Of a stretch of DNA of 64,000 bases, positions 42,254 through 54,456 are shown piece by piece. Source of the stretch: Phoma sp. XZ068 (Eukaryota > Ascomycota > Dothideomycetes > Pleosporales > Didymellaceae); contig RBKR01000023.1 of NCBI GenBank assembly GCA_004835665.1, forward strand, positions 62,001 through 126,000, written 5' to 3'. Each line of letters begins with the position of its first letter. The first letter of the stretch is position 1. Below the pieces are notes generated by a model. It saw nothing but the letters and a program-made list of their open reading frames with translations. It did no database searches and was not told the DNA's origin. The translations under genes and the position numbers were made by a program.

Positions 42254-43264
42254 CGAGTGATGTTTGGAGACGCCTACCGTTGGTTATATATTGTGAATCA
42301 CGGCTGCCAATCTACTGACGACCTCCATCCTCGCCTCACAGAGGTGAGCTTGGTTGCAAAACGGTCGATTACCGTACCTTGGAGTTCACTGCTCTATACC
42401 CTGATTCGTCTCCACCACAAACATAAGGAATTGAGATCACTCCTGACACATTGGTAGGTCAGTGTTGGACGTTCAGTTTGGCTACATCGCTTCGCTCGGA
42501 TTCCCTACTATAAATGTTCCCCTGGAGTTCCATCGTGATGGAGTGCTTCCCAGATGTGTCTAATCTGTCCGGTCCGTCTTTGCAGTCTTCAGATGGCTAC
42601 AATACTTTCCTTTTGTGCGAGCACTCGCGACACAAATATCCAGGAATACTGATTGATTGCAATTTGAGCATATACAATTAAAACAATTATGTCGACAGGT
42701 AACCGACTCCCCGGAAATTATCCTCGGAACTACAAAGAACAGGCGCTACGGTCTGGAAACCCCTTACCAAGCTCGCACTATCTTGATGCGGTTCTACTGG
42801 CGGCGTGGCTTACGGCGCTCCCTGGCCGGATTCATGAACTCGCTTGCTCCACACACTTTTTGCACTATCTGCACCCCGCACGCGCATGGCGGAATCAACT
42901 AAGTGTTCCAGTCCATCAGCGGTGTTCATGAGGCTTCGCATTGGCTAATATACGAAGAGGTGACACTGTAGATTTGGAAGGCACAGGGCCAGTGCATGTC
43001 TATAGCGTACATGAGTACTATAGGACTTTTGTGTTCAGGAAACACATCATTACGCAATCTTCCAATGCGTCTCGCTTCTGGGAGATCCATAAAGCAGTGC
43101 ATAATGTAGTCGTTGGCTGATCCAGGGCACCAATCGAAGCCAAGTAATCAAATTCGGTAGCGTGAACCACTCCACTCACAAATGGCATTTAACAATAACT
43201 TCCCGGGACATTTAACAGTGGTCAAATATTCCCGGACTTTCATCTCCGCGCCTTTTGAACGAAT
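42254..43264. other. intergenic, promoter side of the MFS permease
   Basis: Short frames at 42657-42931 have no family features. The upstream half may include more decayed sequence belonging to the helicase fragment. Confidence 0.4.
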
Positions 43265-45126
43265 ATGCCGGCAACACAGCCGAATCCTGGAGCTGAACTG
43301 ACCTCGGACTTTCTTTGTCCGATACATGCGTCCGCCCTAGTCACTCGTCCGCCAGTAACACAGACCTCCCAGCCAAGCCGATACCCCATGGGGACGACCC
43401 CGGATACTCAAGAAACATATAAGCTCGTGTCGGCCGTTGGAATGGGGTATCAACTCTGGGGTTCGTTTCACAAAGTATCAGCTTCGGCCTTTGATTCACT
43501 GACCTCGACGTTAAACACCATGTTCAATAAGAAGAACGATACTATCTCCGAGAAGGCCTCGGAGGCTCATATTGAAGATGCGGTGACGGAAAATCACAAG
43601 CTTGAGGATGGCGGTGATTACTCTGGTGCCGTTGCGAAGACGGACCCGAAGGAGATTGCGCTCGTCAAGAAGCTTGATATTCGCATCATGGGTATTCTGT
43701 GGGCAATGTATTTTTTGGTAAGCAATTAACTGCCAGTACTTGAAGCCGAATCGACTACTGACAAAGATAGAACTACCTCGATCGCAATGCGATTGCACAG
43801 GCGCGACTGAACAACCTCGAAGATGACCTTGGCCTTGTTGGCACCCAGTACAACACCTGCATCAGCATCCTCTTCGTTGGGTGAGTTAAGTCACCATCTT
43901 AACAGCACACTATATCTGATGCCATTAGATACCTCCTCATGCAGATCCCATCGAACATGCTCATGTCCACGCAAAAGGTCCGCCCCTCGATCTACATGTG
44001 CATCTGCATGATGGCATGGGCCGTCGTCTCCGCCTGCACCGCTCTGACGCACAACTACACCGGCCTGGTCGTCGTCCGCTTCTTCCTCGGTATCGCTGAA
44101 GCACCGTACTACCCTGGCGCTCTGTATCTGCTCTCGCTCTTCTACACCCGCAAGGAGATCGCAACGAGGATTAGCATCTTGTACTCCGGCAACATCTTCG
44201 CGACTTCGTTCTCCGGACTCATCGCCGAAGCAACCTTTGCTACGCTGGACAAAGCCCACGGACTGGCTGGCTGGAAATGGTAGGGCTCTGTACATTGCTT
44301 CACAGTAACTCAAGCTAACATGTCCAGGCTCTTCATCATCGAAGGCGCAGTAACCTTTGGCGTCGCCATTATCGGCCTCTTCCTCCTCCCAGACTACCCC
44401 CTAACCACCCGCTGGCTCACCCCCGACGAACGCCAACTAGCTCACGACCGCATCGTCCGCGACACCGTCGGCCTACAGCCATCCAAGGGCGCCCGTGCCG
44501 GCTTCGCCCAAGCAATCCGCGACCCACGCCTCTACCTCCTCTGCCTAATGCAGAACATGCATCTCTCAGCCTGCAGTTTCAACAACTTCTTCCCCACCGT
44601 CGTCGGCAGCCTAGGCTTCTCGCGCACCATCACCCTCGTCCTGACATGCCCGCCCTACCTCGTCTCCGGCGCATTCGGCATCCTAATCGGCTGGACATCC
44701 GGCAGGATTAACGAGCGAACATGGCACATCACGCTCTGCATGGGCGCCGCACTGGTCGGCTTCGTGATCTCCTGCGCAACAATGAACGTGGCTGCGCGGT
44801 ACGTCGCGTGTTTCCTGTTTGCGAGCGGTGCGTACGCAGTCAACTCCGTTATCATCGGGTGGGTGTCTGCGACGCTGGGGCAGACGGCGGAGAAGAAGGC
44901 GGTCTCGCTGTCGATTGTGAATGTGGTTGCGAATGCGAGTTACATCTACACTGCGTATTTGTATCCCAAGAGCGATGGGCCCAAGTATCTGACGGCTATG
45001 GCGAGTAATGCGGCGTTTGCGGCGATGACGATTGCGTGTGCGTGGGGATTGAGGGTCTGGCTGCAGGTGACGAACAAGAAGCTGAGGCGTGAGAAGCCTG
45101 AGGAGAACATCTACTACGCCTACTAG
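43265..45126 (+). CDS. MFS permease of the anion:cation symporter (allantoate permease-like) family
   Basis: Four exons (43265-43717, 43771-43880, 43929-44279, 44328-45126), introns 53, 48 and 48 bp, 570 residues from the first ATG. That start is uncertain: ATGs at 43391 and 43520 (MFNKKNDTISEKAS) are closer to the usual length for the family. The first helix reads LDIRIMGILWAMYFL, followed by NYLDRNAIAQARLNNLEDDL across intron 1, a signature of Dal5-like carriers. VVRFFLGIAEAPYYPGALYL follows in TM4-5. Twelve hydrophobic segments can be counted. Relatives import organic anions such as allantoate, nicotinate or biotin precursors; the substrate here is unknown. Confidence 0.9.
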
Positions 45127-45416
45127 GTAGCTTCAGGGGTCTGTGGATGCTATGGGGTGGCTTGTCAAAGTTTGTTTGTCTTGAACGATCGGACTGTTTC
45201 CTGCACGAATGTAATCAAGAAAGAATGATGACTGTAATCAAACAAGAACTTGATATGATAGGGCCCTACAACTCTTAACATGATTTTTGTGCAGTTTAAA
45301 CATTAGACAGAAAGCAGTGCCGCATTGTAAGTTCACTGTTTGTTCCTTTACAAGTTTCTGCTTCATCTCATCGCACTTGCATGTTTGTTACCTGCTCTCA
45401 CCCCCATCAGCTTTTT

Positions 45417-46546
45417 TCAAGGTGTCCCATACCCTCGCCCGGACAGAAAATAATTCGCGGCAGACCAGCTCCTTTCCCTGTCCGTCCCTCTGCTCCTTCG
45501 GGCATCCATTCGCATCTCGACATCATCTGCCCTCCTCAACGCAAGTCTCGGTCGTGTATGCAATGAATCAAAGACGACGTTGGTGCGTGACGGAGATTCT
45601 CGAGGGTGCGGTGTCTCATTGTAGGTAGCACGAGATGACACACGTGATCTGGTGTCTTGTCTTGCCAGAGAATGGTAGTGTTCATCTGCATTCATCATGG
45701 TGACATTTGCTCCGCGTAGGGGTGTGTTGTGACGTCGTCGAGCATTCTCACGGTTGCGATGTGGGAGATTTTCTGAAAATGGTTGCGGTGAGTCTTGGGT
45801 TGGAAGAAGTGCTGCCACGACATCTTGCCGTTGCCTCGCTCGCAGAGTCCCTATAGCGAAGTCACTCCGGTACTGTAATACATCCTCAAGACGGAACCGC
45901 GGCCCTTCTCGCAACCGTGAAGGCGTTGTCGCTACATCCCGTCTCCAAGCAGGCTCTGTAGACAAGCTAGCAGGTAATGACTGTCGGTATTGCTCACAAT
46001 ACGGTTGATGCTGACCTGGTGGCAGGAAGTGGCAGTCAGCCGTGAAACAGCGTCGCTGTCCTGCTGCTAAGCCTCGTCAGTACCGTTCGAAAATCCGACA
46101 ATTTAAGATATCATGAGCTCATAAATACTTACAAACCAAACTCCTCGCCCTTCTCTCCATCATCCCGCTCACCAAATTCCTGCTCCTCTGCCGCTCATCA
46201 CCTACTTGAATCAGCACCGTGATTACCGTACGTATTGATTCAACATACCCAAGCGAACTGACGGTGACACAGCAGATGGCAACCTAGCAGCATCCCCAAA
46301 GCAAGCACCCCGACACATTGGACATTTATCCCGGTTCGCAGTCGTACACCGATTCATGCTAATCAGACACGGTACACAAATCGCGTGGTGACATCGTGGT
46401 AGGACGGCCGGGGTGCGGTCAGCGGACTACGCTTCATAGCAGACGGGGCATTCAGGATCGGTGTGGGTGGTGAGGAGTTGAGTTATTACTGAGAGAGCGA
46501 GCGTTGTCTCGCGGGTGGGAGAGGTCTTGTGGGTGGGGGAAGGCAT
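45417..46546 (-). pseudogene. RING-finger (C3HC4-like) protein gene with an in-frame TAG inside the RING
   Basis: The ATG at 46546 opens MPSPTHKTSPTRETT and reaches ECPVCYEA, the first zinc pair. A TAG at 46427-46429 follows, and the same frame continues SADRTPAVLPRCHHAICVPC to KCPMCRG. So all expected Cys/His positions are in one frame, with one stop in the loop after the second Cys. Two introns then fit (donor at 46248 GTATGT, acceptor CAAGTAG; and GTAAGT..GCTTAG), leading into a basic, disordered C-terminus that ends at 45417. No intron of normal size removes the stop. Either the gene is broken, the base is a sequencing error, or the stop is read through. An intact version would be a probable E3 ubiquitin ligase. 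Confidence 0.6.
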
Positions 46547-46839
46547 GGCTGCGGTGTTGTAAAGGAATGTGGATGTTGTGGGATAGTATCTAAGAAATGT
46601 GAGAAGATAAAGGTAGATGAGAAGAGGAAAGGTCAGTGTGCAGATAGCTGAAGATAGCAGTTTTGACTAGTTGTTTGTTTGCATCTGGAAGGAAGGTACG
46701 GTGCGTGAAGCACGTGGGAACGAGTTTTGAAAGTGGAACTAATGAATGAAAAGCAACTTCGTTACGCTTTGCATGATTATTCTGACCCAGACACGTATAC
46801 CTTCCAAACGCTTCACCTCTTACACCACATCACATACCA

Positions 46840-48324
46840 CTAGTCCGTCCCATCACCCAACCTCATCGTACTCAACCCCTCACTCCTCACCTTCTGAATA
46901 TGATCGACAGCCTCAATCAAGTACCCCACAAACACCCGCGGATTCTCCGTCGCTGGGAAATGCCCAAGCCCCTTCATAGCCGTATGTTTCGCCCCGGGGA
47001 TCTTGTCCGCCGTGCGCTGCGACATCTCGGGCGTGTTAGACCAGTCGTACTCGCCTGTAAGCATGTACACGGGGCAGGCGTTTGTGTCGATAGAGGCGAC
47101 GCGCGAGCGGCCGTCGAAGCCGCCGAAGTAGAAGTCGAGGTCACCGTGGAAAATCTGGGTGGGTGTTAGTTGCATTTCTGCTGAGTGGACGGGGGAGGGG
47201 CGTACGCCGTAGGCTTGGGAGCTGTAAAGGTGCCAGATGAGGTCTTTGTTTACTTTTGGGGCGGTGGGGGACATCATCTTCTTCTCGTTAGCATATTCAC
47301 TTCAAGTAAGAAGGTTTACATACGCCGTAAATCCATTCAGGGTTGAACAGCGACTGGTTCACGTAGGGCGAGCGGTCGTACCACTGACGTTCCATGTTCA
47401 GGTACTCGGATCTAGAACTGTGAGCACAAGCAGATCATACGGACATCTTACTCACCCCTGCAGAGGAATGGTACCACCAGCACCAACTTCCTTGTGTCGG
47501 ATGGCGACGGCCAGACACACCTGCCCGGCCATACTCGCACCGCAGATGATCGGACGCCGGAGTCCTAGCTCCTTGACAAACGCCGCGATAATACCCACAT
47601 AGCTGTCCTCGGTATTCGTGTGTGCTCCCGGCGGCAGATTCTTCGAGGGGAAACTACGACCATGTCCGGGTAAGTCGAATGCATACATAGTGCACTTCTT
47701 GCGCATTCGAGCGTCATTCATAACACCGTGGTACTGTCTGCTATCGCTACCGGCGGTATGCAGGAACACAATCGGCTGCTTGCCGTCACCAGAACTCTCG
47801 TAGAAGACCTTAGATCTACCCCAGACGGGCGCATCAAGGAACACATATCTGCCGGTGAGATAGTCGCGGTCCTGCTCTGGCTGCTCTTCTTCCTTCAAGG
47901 GCCCGCATTGTGCGTCGTGGACGAGCTCGAGCACGCGGCGCCACACGTGGGTCCACTGTGCGAAGGAGGTCTGGTTGCCGAGCACTTCGATGCCCTGCTG
48001 CTTTATGTTCATACCGAACATGCCCCAGTAGCTCTGGTACGGCATGACGGGGGTTTCTTTGAAGTGCTGCTCCCACTGCTCTGGGGTAGCTGAGAGAGTA
48101 AACAGAGCATCCTTTGGAGTGCCGGTGCTTGCTTTGGCGCTGCCATTGGAGATCTCAAAGAGCAGAGTATTGTCTGAGCCGCTGGACTTGATGCCAAATG
48201 TCGCAGGCTTGTCAATTGCATTCGAGGTGGTGAAAGCCTTGAGTTGGGCGTCAGACTGGAGGAGCTGCGTCAGCTTGTCCTTGCTGCCCGCCAGGGCCTT
48301 GGTGAGATCGTCCCAGCCGGACAT
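46840..48324 (-). CDS. SCP2-like domain fused to an alpha/beta hydrolase
   Basis: Four exons (48324-47456, 47411-47324, 47280-47206, 47154-46840), introns 44, 43 and 51 bp, 448 residues. The N-terminal 110 residues resemble an SCP2 sterol-carrier fold (FGIKSSGSDNTLLFEISNGS, FTLSATPEQWEQHF). After a linker, an alpha/beta hydrolase begins (VFLHTAGSDSRQYHG oxyanion region, FDLPGHGRS). The nucleophile elbow is CGASMAGQ, an Asp lies in MLTGEYDWS and the catalytic His in GLGHFPATENP. The third intron is a multiple of three without a stop; I remove it because its borders and CTAAC are good. Substrate unknown; the fusion suggests a lipid or other hydrophobic ester. Confidence 0.86.
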
Positions 48325-50327
48325 GATGGTGCTCAAGTTTTGAAGGTTCACTGGGATCAACGCGCTAAAAATCAGAATAATGTATCAATTGCTGTAGACG
48401 AATGCAATTGAGACACTGGTGAGAATGTAACAATTGCATTGCGGCAGCCATTGTCCATCATATATACAGGCTACACGCCCAAGAGGCATGAGGTCAGGTA
48501 GGAGGGGTAGCTTCGTGCGGGGTTGGATGCACGTGGGTGAGGCGCTCGATGTCGGCGAGCCACATTTGTACAGGAAAGTACCAACGTCCCTTCCTATGGA
48601 CCGAAAAAGGCGCCGTGACAAGAAATACGGGAGGTACTTCGACGTCACACAGCTCAAGCTTGACGTACAACTTAGCGTCTGCTGCAATCCTGTATACAGT
48701 CCGTGCTGTAAGCATTATTAAAGATCCCAAAAAGCTCTGGACCTTAACTGTACTATCTTGGTAACGCCTTCCGTGCCTGATCCGCGAAGAGCCTTGTTCC
48801 GTCGCCACTAAATCAGACCCCGCTTGGCTTATATAATCAGCATCCGTATCTCTTAGGCATCCGCAAGCTCAATTGGTACCTCATTCTGACAGTTGCACCT
48901 GGCTTGTACATTCCGCTCCGCTGCAGGGTGAGCTTCTCTGTGCCAATGTAGGCGGAAAAAGGCCAGTATACATAGATGGATCTGACAATAGCGCTTTACT
49001 GTTTGAACACCAGTCCCGCATTTGAGAAATGTATATTCGCCTTCCTGGCGACAAGCCTTTTCTCCCTGGACGGCGACTTGACCCTTTGCACTAACTTAGC
49101 TAGCTAATCAAGCTTGGTTACAGGTCGAACATTGTAAGGCACGAGTCTGTAATTACGGCGAAGCTATTTTCACACACACACACTGTGTATCTTCCTAGTT
49201 AGCCAGCGGCATCAACGTAACTAGTACGAGATATTTAAGGATGACGGTTGCCACAACTTTGTATTGCATAAGTGCGCACACCCAGGTCGTTTAGCAACGC
49301 AAGTGCCTGACATCTTATACTTGTACCACGCAAGGATCCTATTACACCAACTAACGGACAAAGAGTATGTTCTCTAAAAGTCTACGCCTTTACCGCGCTG
49401 CTAAAGATTCTAGAACTGGTATCCTTCTAGGAAGAATACGGCCGAACGTGCTGCTCGCTGAGATTTGTGCCAGTACTAGAGATTTTATATTTGAGGCTTT
49501 GCACGAAGAATAGACTTCTAATACACCTGAGTAATATACTATCCCTTAGTCACTTTTCATCTATCTATCTTCATCGACTATGATCTTTCTTACTACTACC
49601 GAAATAAAGACAATAAGCAAATGTATAATTAATCTACACGGCGTTGGTTCTATTTAGCATGCAATTACAATTCTTTAGACCTAGTGACATTTCTACAGCT
49701 TGCCTAAAGCCCTTGAGGTGAGAAACAAAATGCATAAGCAAGTCGCGGGTTCCTAGGTTGCGGGTTGCTGCGCCGCAGCACTGCAGGTGGGCTAGGAGGG
49801 TGGCGATTGGCGGACGTTGCATCGTTCCAACAACGCCAGAACCCGTCAGCAACACGTGGAAGCGTCAGGGATTGTGCTACATACCATGCAAATGCGTTAG
49901 GCTAATGCTGGAGACGAGGTTTTCTCTTTGTCGATGGTCTGACTTCTCCCTAGCTCGCACGCAGGCAGTTGTTCGATCCTTCACTACGCTCGCGTATCTC
50001 GCCACCACTTCACATGTAGACTTCGTCTGAGAAGTCACACTCCAGAGCCACCATGCCAAGGTGGCCGCGGCGCTCACGCAAACAAGGCTCTGGTGATGAC
50101 CCAGACTCAGCTGGAAATATACCCGCACCAGTGTACGCACCTCCAGCGTCTTCTTCAAGGAAAATGTTTCCTTCCGGGCTAAAACTGCTACACGATAGTG
50201 GGAACAGCGTCGTTGAGTAAGTCGATCGAAACCGACTGTCCAGCCACTACCGTCTCAGCACGCACGTTGCAACAATAAGGGCTCACTGAGTGGTTCAAAA
50301 GACAGAATAAACGGAATCACCGAAGAT
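48325..50327. other. 2-kb gene-poor, AT-rich stretch
   Basis: Frames are short and overlapping. Between about 48.8 and 49.7 kb the DNA is AT-rich with many stops in all frames, as in decayed transposon DNA, but no ends or domains were recognised. Confidence 0.4.
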
Positions 50328-51251
50328 GTGGTTCACAAGATAAGAGTTGTGGGTAACTTTGTGACCAATCTTGGTCGGCCGCGAGAAATGCTTGTAATTT
50401 GGGAGTACGCGTTGCAGGCTCACCGCAGACTGCTTGGCGACAATCATCCTGATACCGTACGGGCAACGGCAAGCCTTGCCAGAGCACTCCGACAGCTAGG
50501 GCGGCTAGTAGAGTCTGCAATAATGCAGGAGACAGTGGTAGAGAAGTGACAGCAGTCCGGTGGCGAAAATCATCCTTACACTATCCTGGCAAAACACAAT
50601 CTTGCTGTTATTCTAGCAGAGCAAGGACATCTAGACGAAGCAGCAAGAATGAGCAAGGGGGTGCTAGAGAATCGTAAGCTGAGTTTAGGAGAAGATGATC
50701 CTGAAACTATATTGGCGATGAACGCCCTAGCTGGTACACTTGCAATGCAAGGACACCTAGATGAGGCAGCTTGGATACAGAAGGAGGTACTAGAAAAGCG
50801 GAAGCAGATCTTAGGTGAGGATCATCCCGACACTATCCAAGCAAAATACAATCTTGCTATCGTGCTATCAAAGCAAGGACACCTAGACAAAGCAGCTTGG
50901 ATACAGAATGAGGTACTAGAGAAGCGGAAGCAGATCTTAGGTGAACATCATCCTGACACTGTAGGGGCGATGCACAACCTAGCTGGCACGCTTGCGGAGC
51001 AAGGACACCTAGACAAGGCAGCTCAAATACAGAGTGAGGCACTAGAAAAGTGGAAGCAAGTCTTAGGCAAAAGTCATCCTGACACTATAAGGGGGATGTA
51101 CAATCTTGCTCTTACGCGAAGAAAGCAAGGGTATCTAGAAGAGGCTGCAAGGTTAGAGGAGATGCTTCATGAGCGAATGCAGACCTTAGACAAGGATCAT
51201 CCTCTTGTTATCTGGATTAAGAACAACCTCCCTAGCACTCTTAGATTGTGA
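50328..51251 (+). pseudogene. remnant of a kinesin-light-chain-type TPR repeat gene
   Basis: One frame from 50328 to 51251 encodes six TPR units of 42 residues with the KLC signature (GDNHPDTVRATASLARAL, GEDHPDTIQAKYNLAIVL, GEHHPDTVGAMHNLAGTL). A TGA at 50547-50549 falls within the first pair of units; the frame resumes at once with QQSGGENHP and continues intact to the stop at 51251. Such repeats usually form the C-terminus of large fungal NLR-like proteins with NB-ARC and N-terminal effector domains. No NB-ARC motif is visible upstream, so this is probably a 3' fragment. The part after 50649 could still be translated as a 200-residue TPR protein. Confidence 0.75.
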
Positions 51252-53123
51252 CATCCAATAGATCAGAAGCAATCCCAATCTACAATAGATGCAAAGGCTC
51301 AACCTGCACATATTCCGGCCCCACGCGTCACTCAGAGCCCGCCTCAAGCTTGCGATCGCAAGTGGACGAAGATTTTGAGATGGATGAAACTCCTAGGGAA
51401 ATAGATTAGCCAGTTGTCACACATTACTGTTCTCTGCTGTACAGTAGTTTTTCAATCAATAAAGGATCAAAGATCTCCAAACAATTAGTTATCTCCACTA
51501 CAACACTACACAAGCCAGTGTCTACCAAGAGCAGCAACTCAAGCACAGCCGACTTACTACACACAGGCTTAGCGATGCGTTAAAGCAGAGGCAGCGCATG
51601 ACATCATATCATGTAACAATCCCCAGCTGTTGAATACATAAAGTTGCTGATCGTAAGAGTGAGGAACCAAAGTCAACACTCCAATCTCTCAGCTACTCAG
51701 CTACTGGTAAACACACCGACAACTGCAATAAGTCTCCAACGAAAACATCTTCCACCCCCAACCTCGGGCGCACTTTCTAACACCAGGCCGACCAGGCCCT
51801 TGCATTCCCTTTACGACGCAGCAGCAAATACCACAATCCCCAGAAATTGCACGAGGGTGCGTGGTGTTAAAATCGAGCATATAAGGAGACACGCAGCGTA
51901 GAGTAAGTTGGATTGAAGTATCGAATCGAATCGAACAGGAATGGGCGGTGAATAGTATGTATGTACCCCCCTCCCCCCGCCTCTGATCCGAAAAAAACTG
52001 TCTCTTTTAATAAAACGGCGAGGTACACAACACTACCCACCTTCCTCAGTAACACAGAACTTATACTACGCTCAATAGAATCACAAACTTAGCTGTACCA
52101 CACCATGATCCACGCTCACATTCTAAAGTTTCCATCCAACATACTTACCTACCTCACCGTTCCTATTCCTATTCCTAAAGTCTTCACTTCGTTGAACTTA
52201 ATAAAACGATATCCTTTCTTCACAATATTAATAGCCTAACTAGAACTATTATCCTCTTACAACACTACAACACTACAGCAGCAGTAGTATACCGCAACCC
52301 CCCGAAAGAAGACCTCGCGCAAGTCTCTTTTCACCTGCCTCACACTCAAGTGCATATAGTCACGCAGACGGATAGGTAGCTGAAATCCGCTGGCCCATTT
52401 TCCCCATCCTAACTTACTATTTAGTTTTCAGTACACCGACAGACATCACATCTCATCGCAGCACCGTCTTTCCTATTCCGTATCCCCTAAACTTGCAATC
52501 TACCCATCATCAACTTTACTTACTTACTATATATACGTACATACCTAGCCCTCCTAGGCATGCTAGGCAGTAATCTAGTCTGGTCTAATCTCAGTACTAT
52601 CTTGGAGAGGTCGTACGGACCTGGTAAGCTTAGGGCTGCTGGTGCGTAAAGCGACTCCAGGTTGTTTAGGGGCGAAGTTTAGGTTGATTAGATAGGGGAG
52701 TGACGCAGCGTTTTGATATTTTGCACTGTATTTCGTTCGGACGTTGCGGGTACTGTGTTTGAGTGAATGGTGAACTATCACACTCATACTTATAAGGGAT
52801 TTTGAAGAGTCGGCGTATCACGACAACCACGCCACAAACAGCACGAGATGAAGTATTCCAATTCCTACATCCTTCAACACCTCGCCCCCGCTATCTAACA
52901 CAGCAGCAGCGAGAGTGACAACGGACATATCGTATACCCGGTCTATACTTTCACCCACGTCACACAGTCCCTACATGTGCGACCCGTAACTCGTCAAAAC
53001 GCAGAAAAGTGGTATCCCAGCTCGCGCCCCCAATGCAATATCGATGAACCCGTGAACATCTGCGTCCGCCCTCAATACCTCCTCATCCTCCTCCTCGCCA
53101 TTCTCAGCAATCAGACATGCCGT
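51252..53123. other. 1.9-kb intergenic region, nothing recognised
   Basis: AT-rich with many short direct repeats (for example ACAACACTACA near 51500 and 52260, and TCGAATCGAATCGAAC at about 51921). The right half would be the 3' flank of the EB1 gene. Confidence 0.4.
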
Positions 53124-54054
53124 CTAAAAAGTCTCCTCCTCGGCGCCCTCAGCTCCCTCGGCGGGAATCTCAAAGCCCTCCTCGGTCGAGTACAAGATAT
53201 TCTGGATCTGCTTGAGCAGGCCCTCGTCCTTTTCGAGCTCAGGGTCGGCCTCCATGGCCTGCTGGATGAGCAGTTCGATGTCCCGCAGCTTGCTGAAATA
53301 GAAGTCGCGCTCGCGCTCGAGGCCCGACACCGTCTCCTTGAGCTGTGTGTTTTCCTCTCGGAGGGCGGCGCTGGCGGCGCCGCCCGAGGCCGCGAGCGGC
53401 GTTCGCGTCCGTGGCGCGGCCGTGTTGCTGGCGACGGGGGCTCTCCTGGCGGCGGCGGGGGCGGCGCGGGGCGCTGGGCCACCGGTGACGGCTTTGGAGC
53501 CGCGGCGGGCGACGGGGTCGTAGTCGTGGCCGGGGAAGTGCTGGTCCCAGTACTGCTTGACGAATTGTAGGAACTCGAGGTTGTCCTGCATCTTGCACTT
53601 GACGAGCGACTCGACGCGGATGGGCTTATCGATCTGGTGCTTGGCGAATGTGTCTGCAGGTGTTAGTATGAATCAACTGTGTAGGGAAAGGGACGCACTC
53701 TGCAGGACTTTGAAATTCTGCAGGTATGCATATTCTGTGTTGGCGTTGAACTTTACTCTCGACATGGGCACATCGTAGAAGATGCTGTCGAAGACCTGGC
53801 ACAGGGCGGCGCTGCGTCTGTCAGCGTTCTGCATGCTATGCCTCGTGCTGCCCCGCGCAGCCTCGGTGCGTGCAGATGACGTACCCTGTCCCGCATTGTT
53901 CGACCTTGGTGATGTTGAGCTGCAGCAGGTTGTTGAGCCAGGCGACTAGTTCTTGTCTGCAGGCGCGTGCGGGTCAGCAGTGTTGGTGGTGAGGGGCGGC
54001 GAGTGCCTGGAAATTTGGCGCCGCAGCCTGGGGCTCTCACCGTGACTCGCCCAT
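53124..54054 (-). CDS. mal3: EB1-family microtubule plus-end tracking protein
   Basis: Four exons (54054-54041, 53956-53885, 53811-53699, 53653-53124), introns 84, 73 and 45 bp, 242 residues. The N-terminal calponin-homology domain starts MGESRQELVAWLNNLLQLN and includes CGTGAALCQVFDSIF, VKFNANTEYAYLQNFKVLQ and FVKQYWDQHFPGHDYDPVAR. An Ala/Pro/Arg-rich linker follows, then the coiled-coil EB-homology domain with the canonical ERERDFYFSKLRDIELLIQQ. The protein ends EEETF, an EEY/F-like tail. By family it binds growing microtubule ends through the CH domain, dimerises through the coiled coil, and recruits other +TIPs. The symbol is by homology to S. pombe Mal3 (Bim1 in yeast). Confidence 0.93.
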
Positions 54055-54456
54055 GGTGGATGTGTGAAGACGAGAATTTGCGTGATGTGGTGTGGGATGG
54101 AAGGCAGTGGGCCACCGTGCGGGCGGGATAATATAGGGGAGGGTGGGTGTGGAGGGTGTGAAGGGTGCACGAGTCGGCGTGTTGTGTTTGTTGATGGCTT
54201 TGGGCTTCGTTGGCCGGAGCGCAACGGCGCAATTGAAATTCACCCCACGACGGAACGCTAGTCCGGATTGGGTAAGACAGGCAGTGCGTGCAGTCATGCC
54301 AGAGTACTAAGTGTATTCATGTCCGAACTGGCTGGTGAGTAATTCATATTCGACCTGCCTAGTGTGTATGCGTGTACATGACAATGTGTGCTGCATTAAA
54401 ATTTGCTGCAGTATTTTCCAACTCCTGACCGAATACACTCCTCAAAACATCCACGC

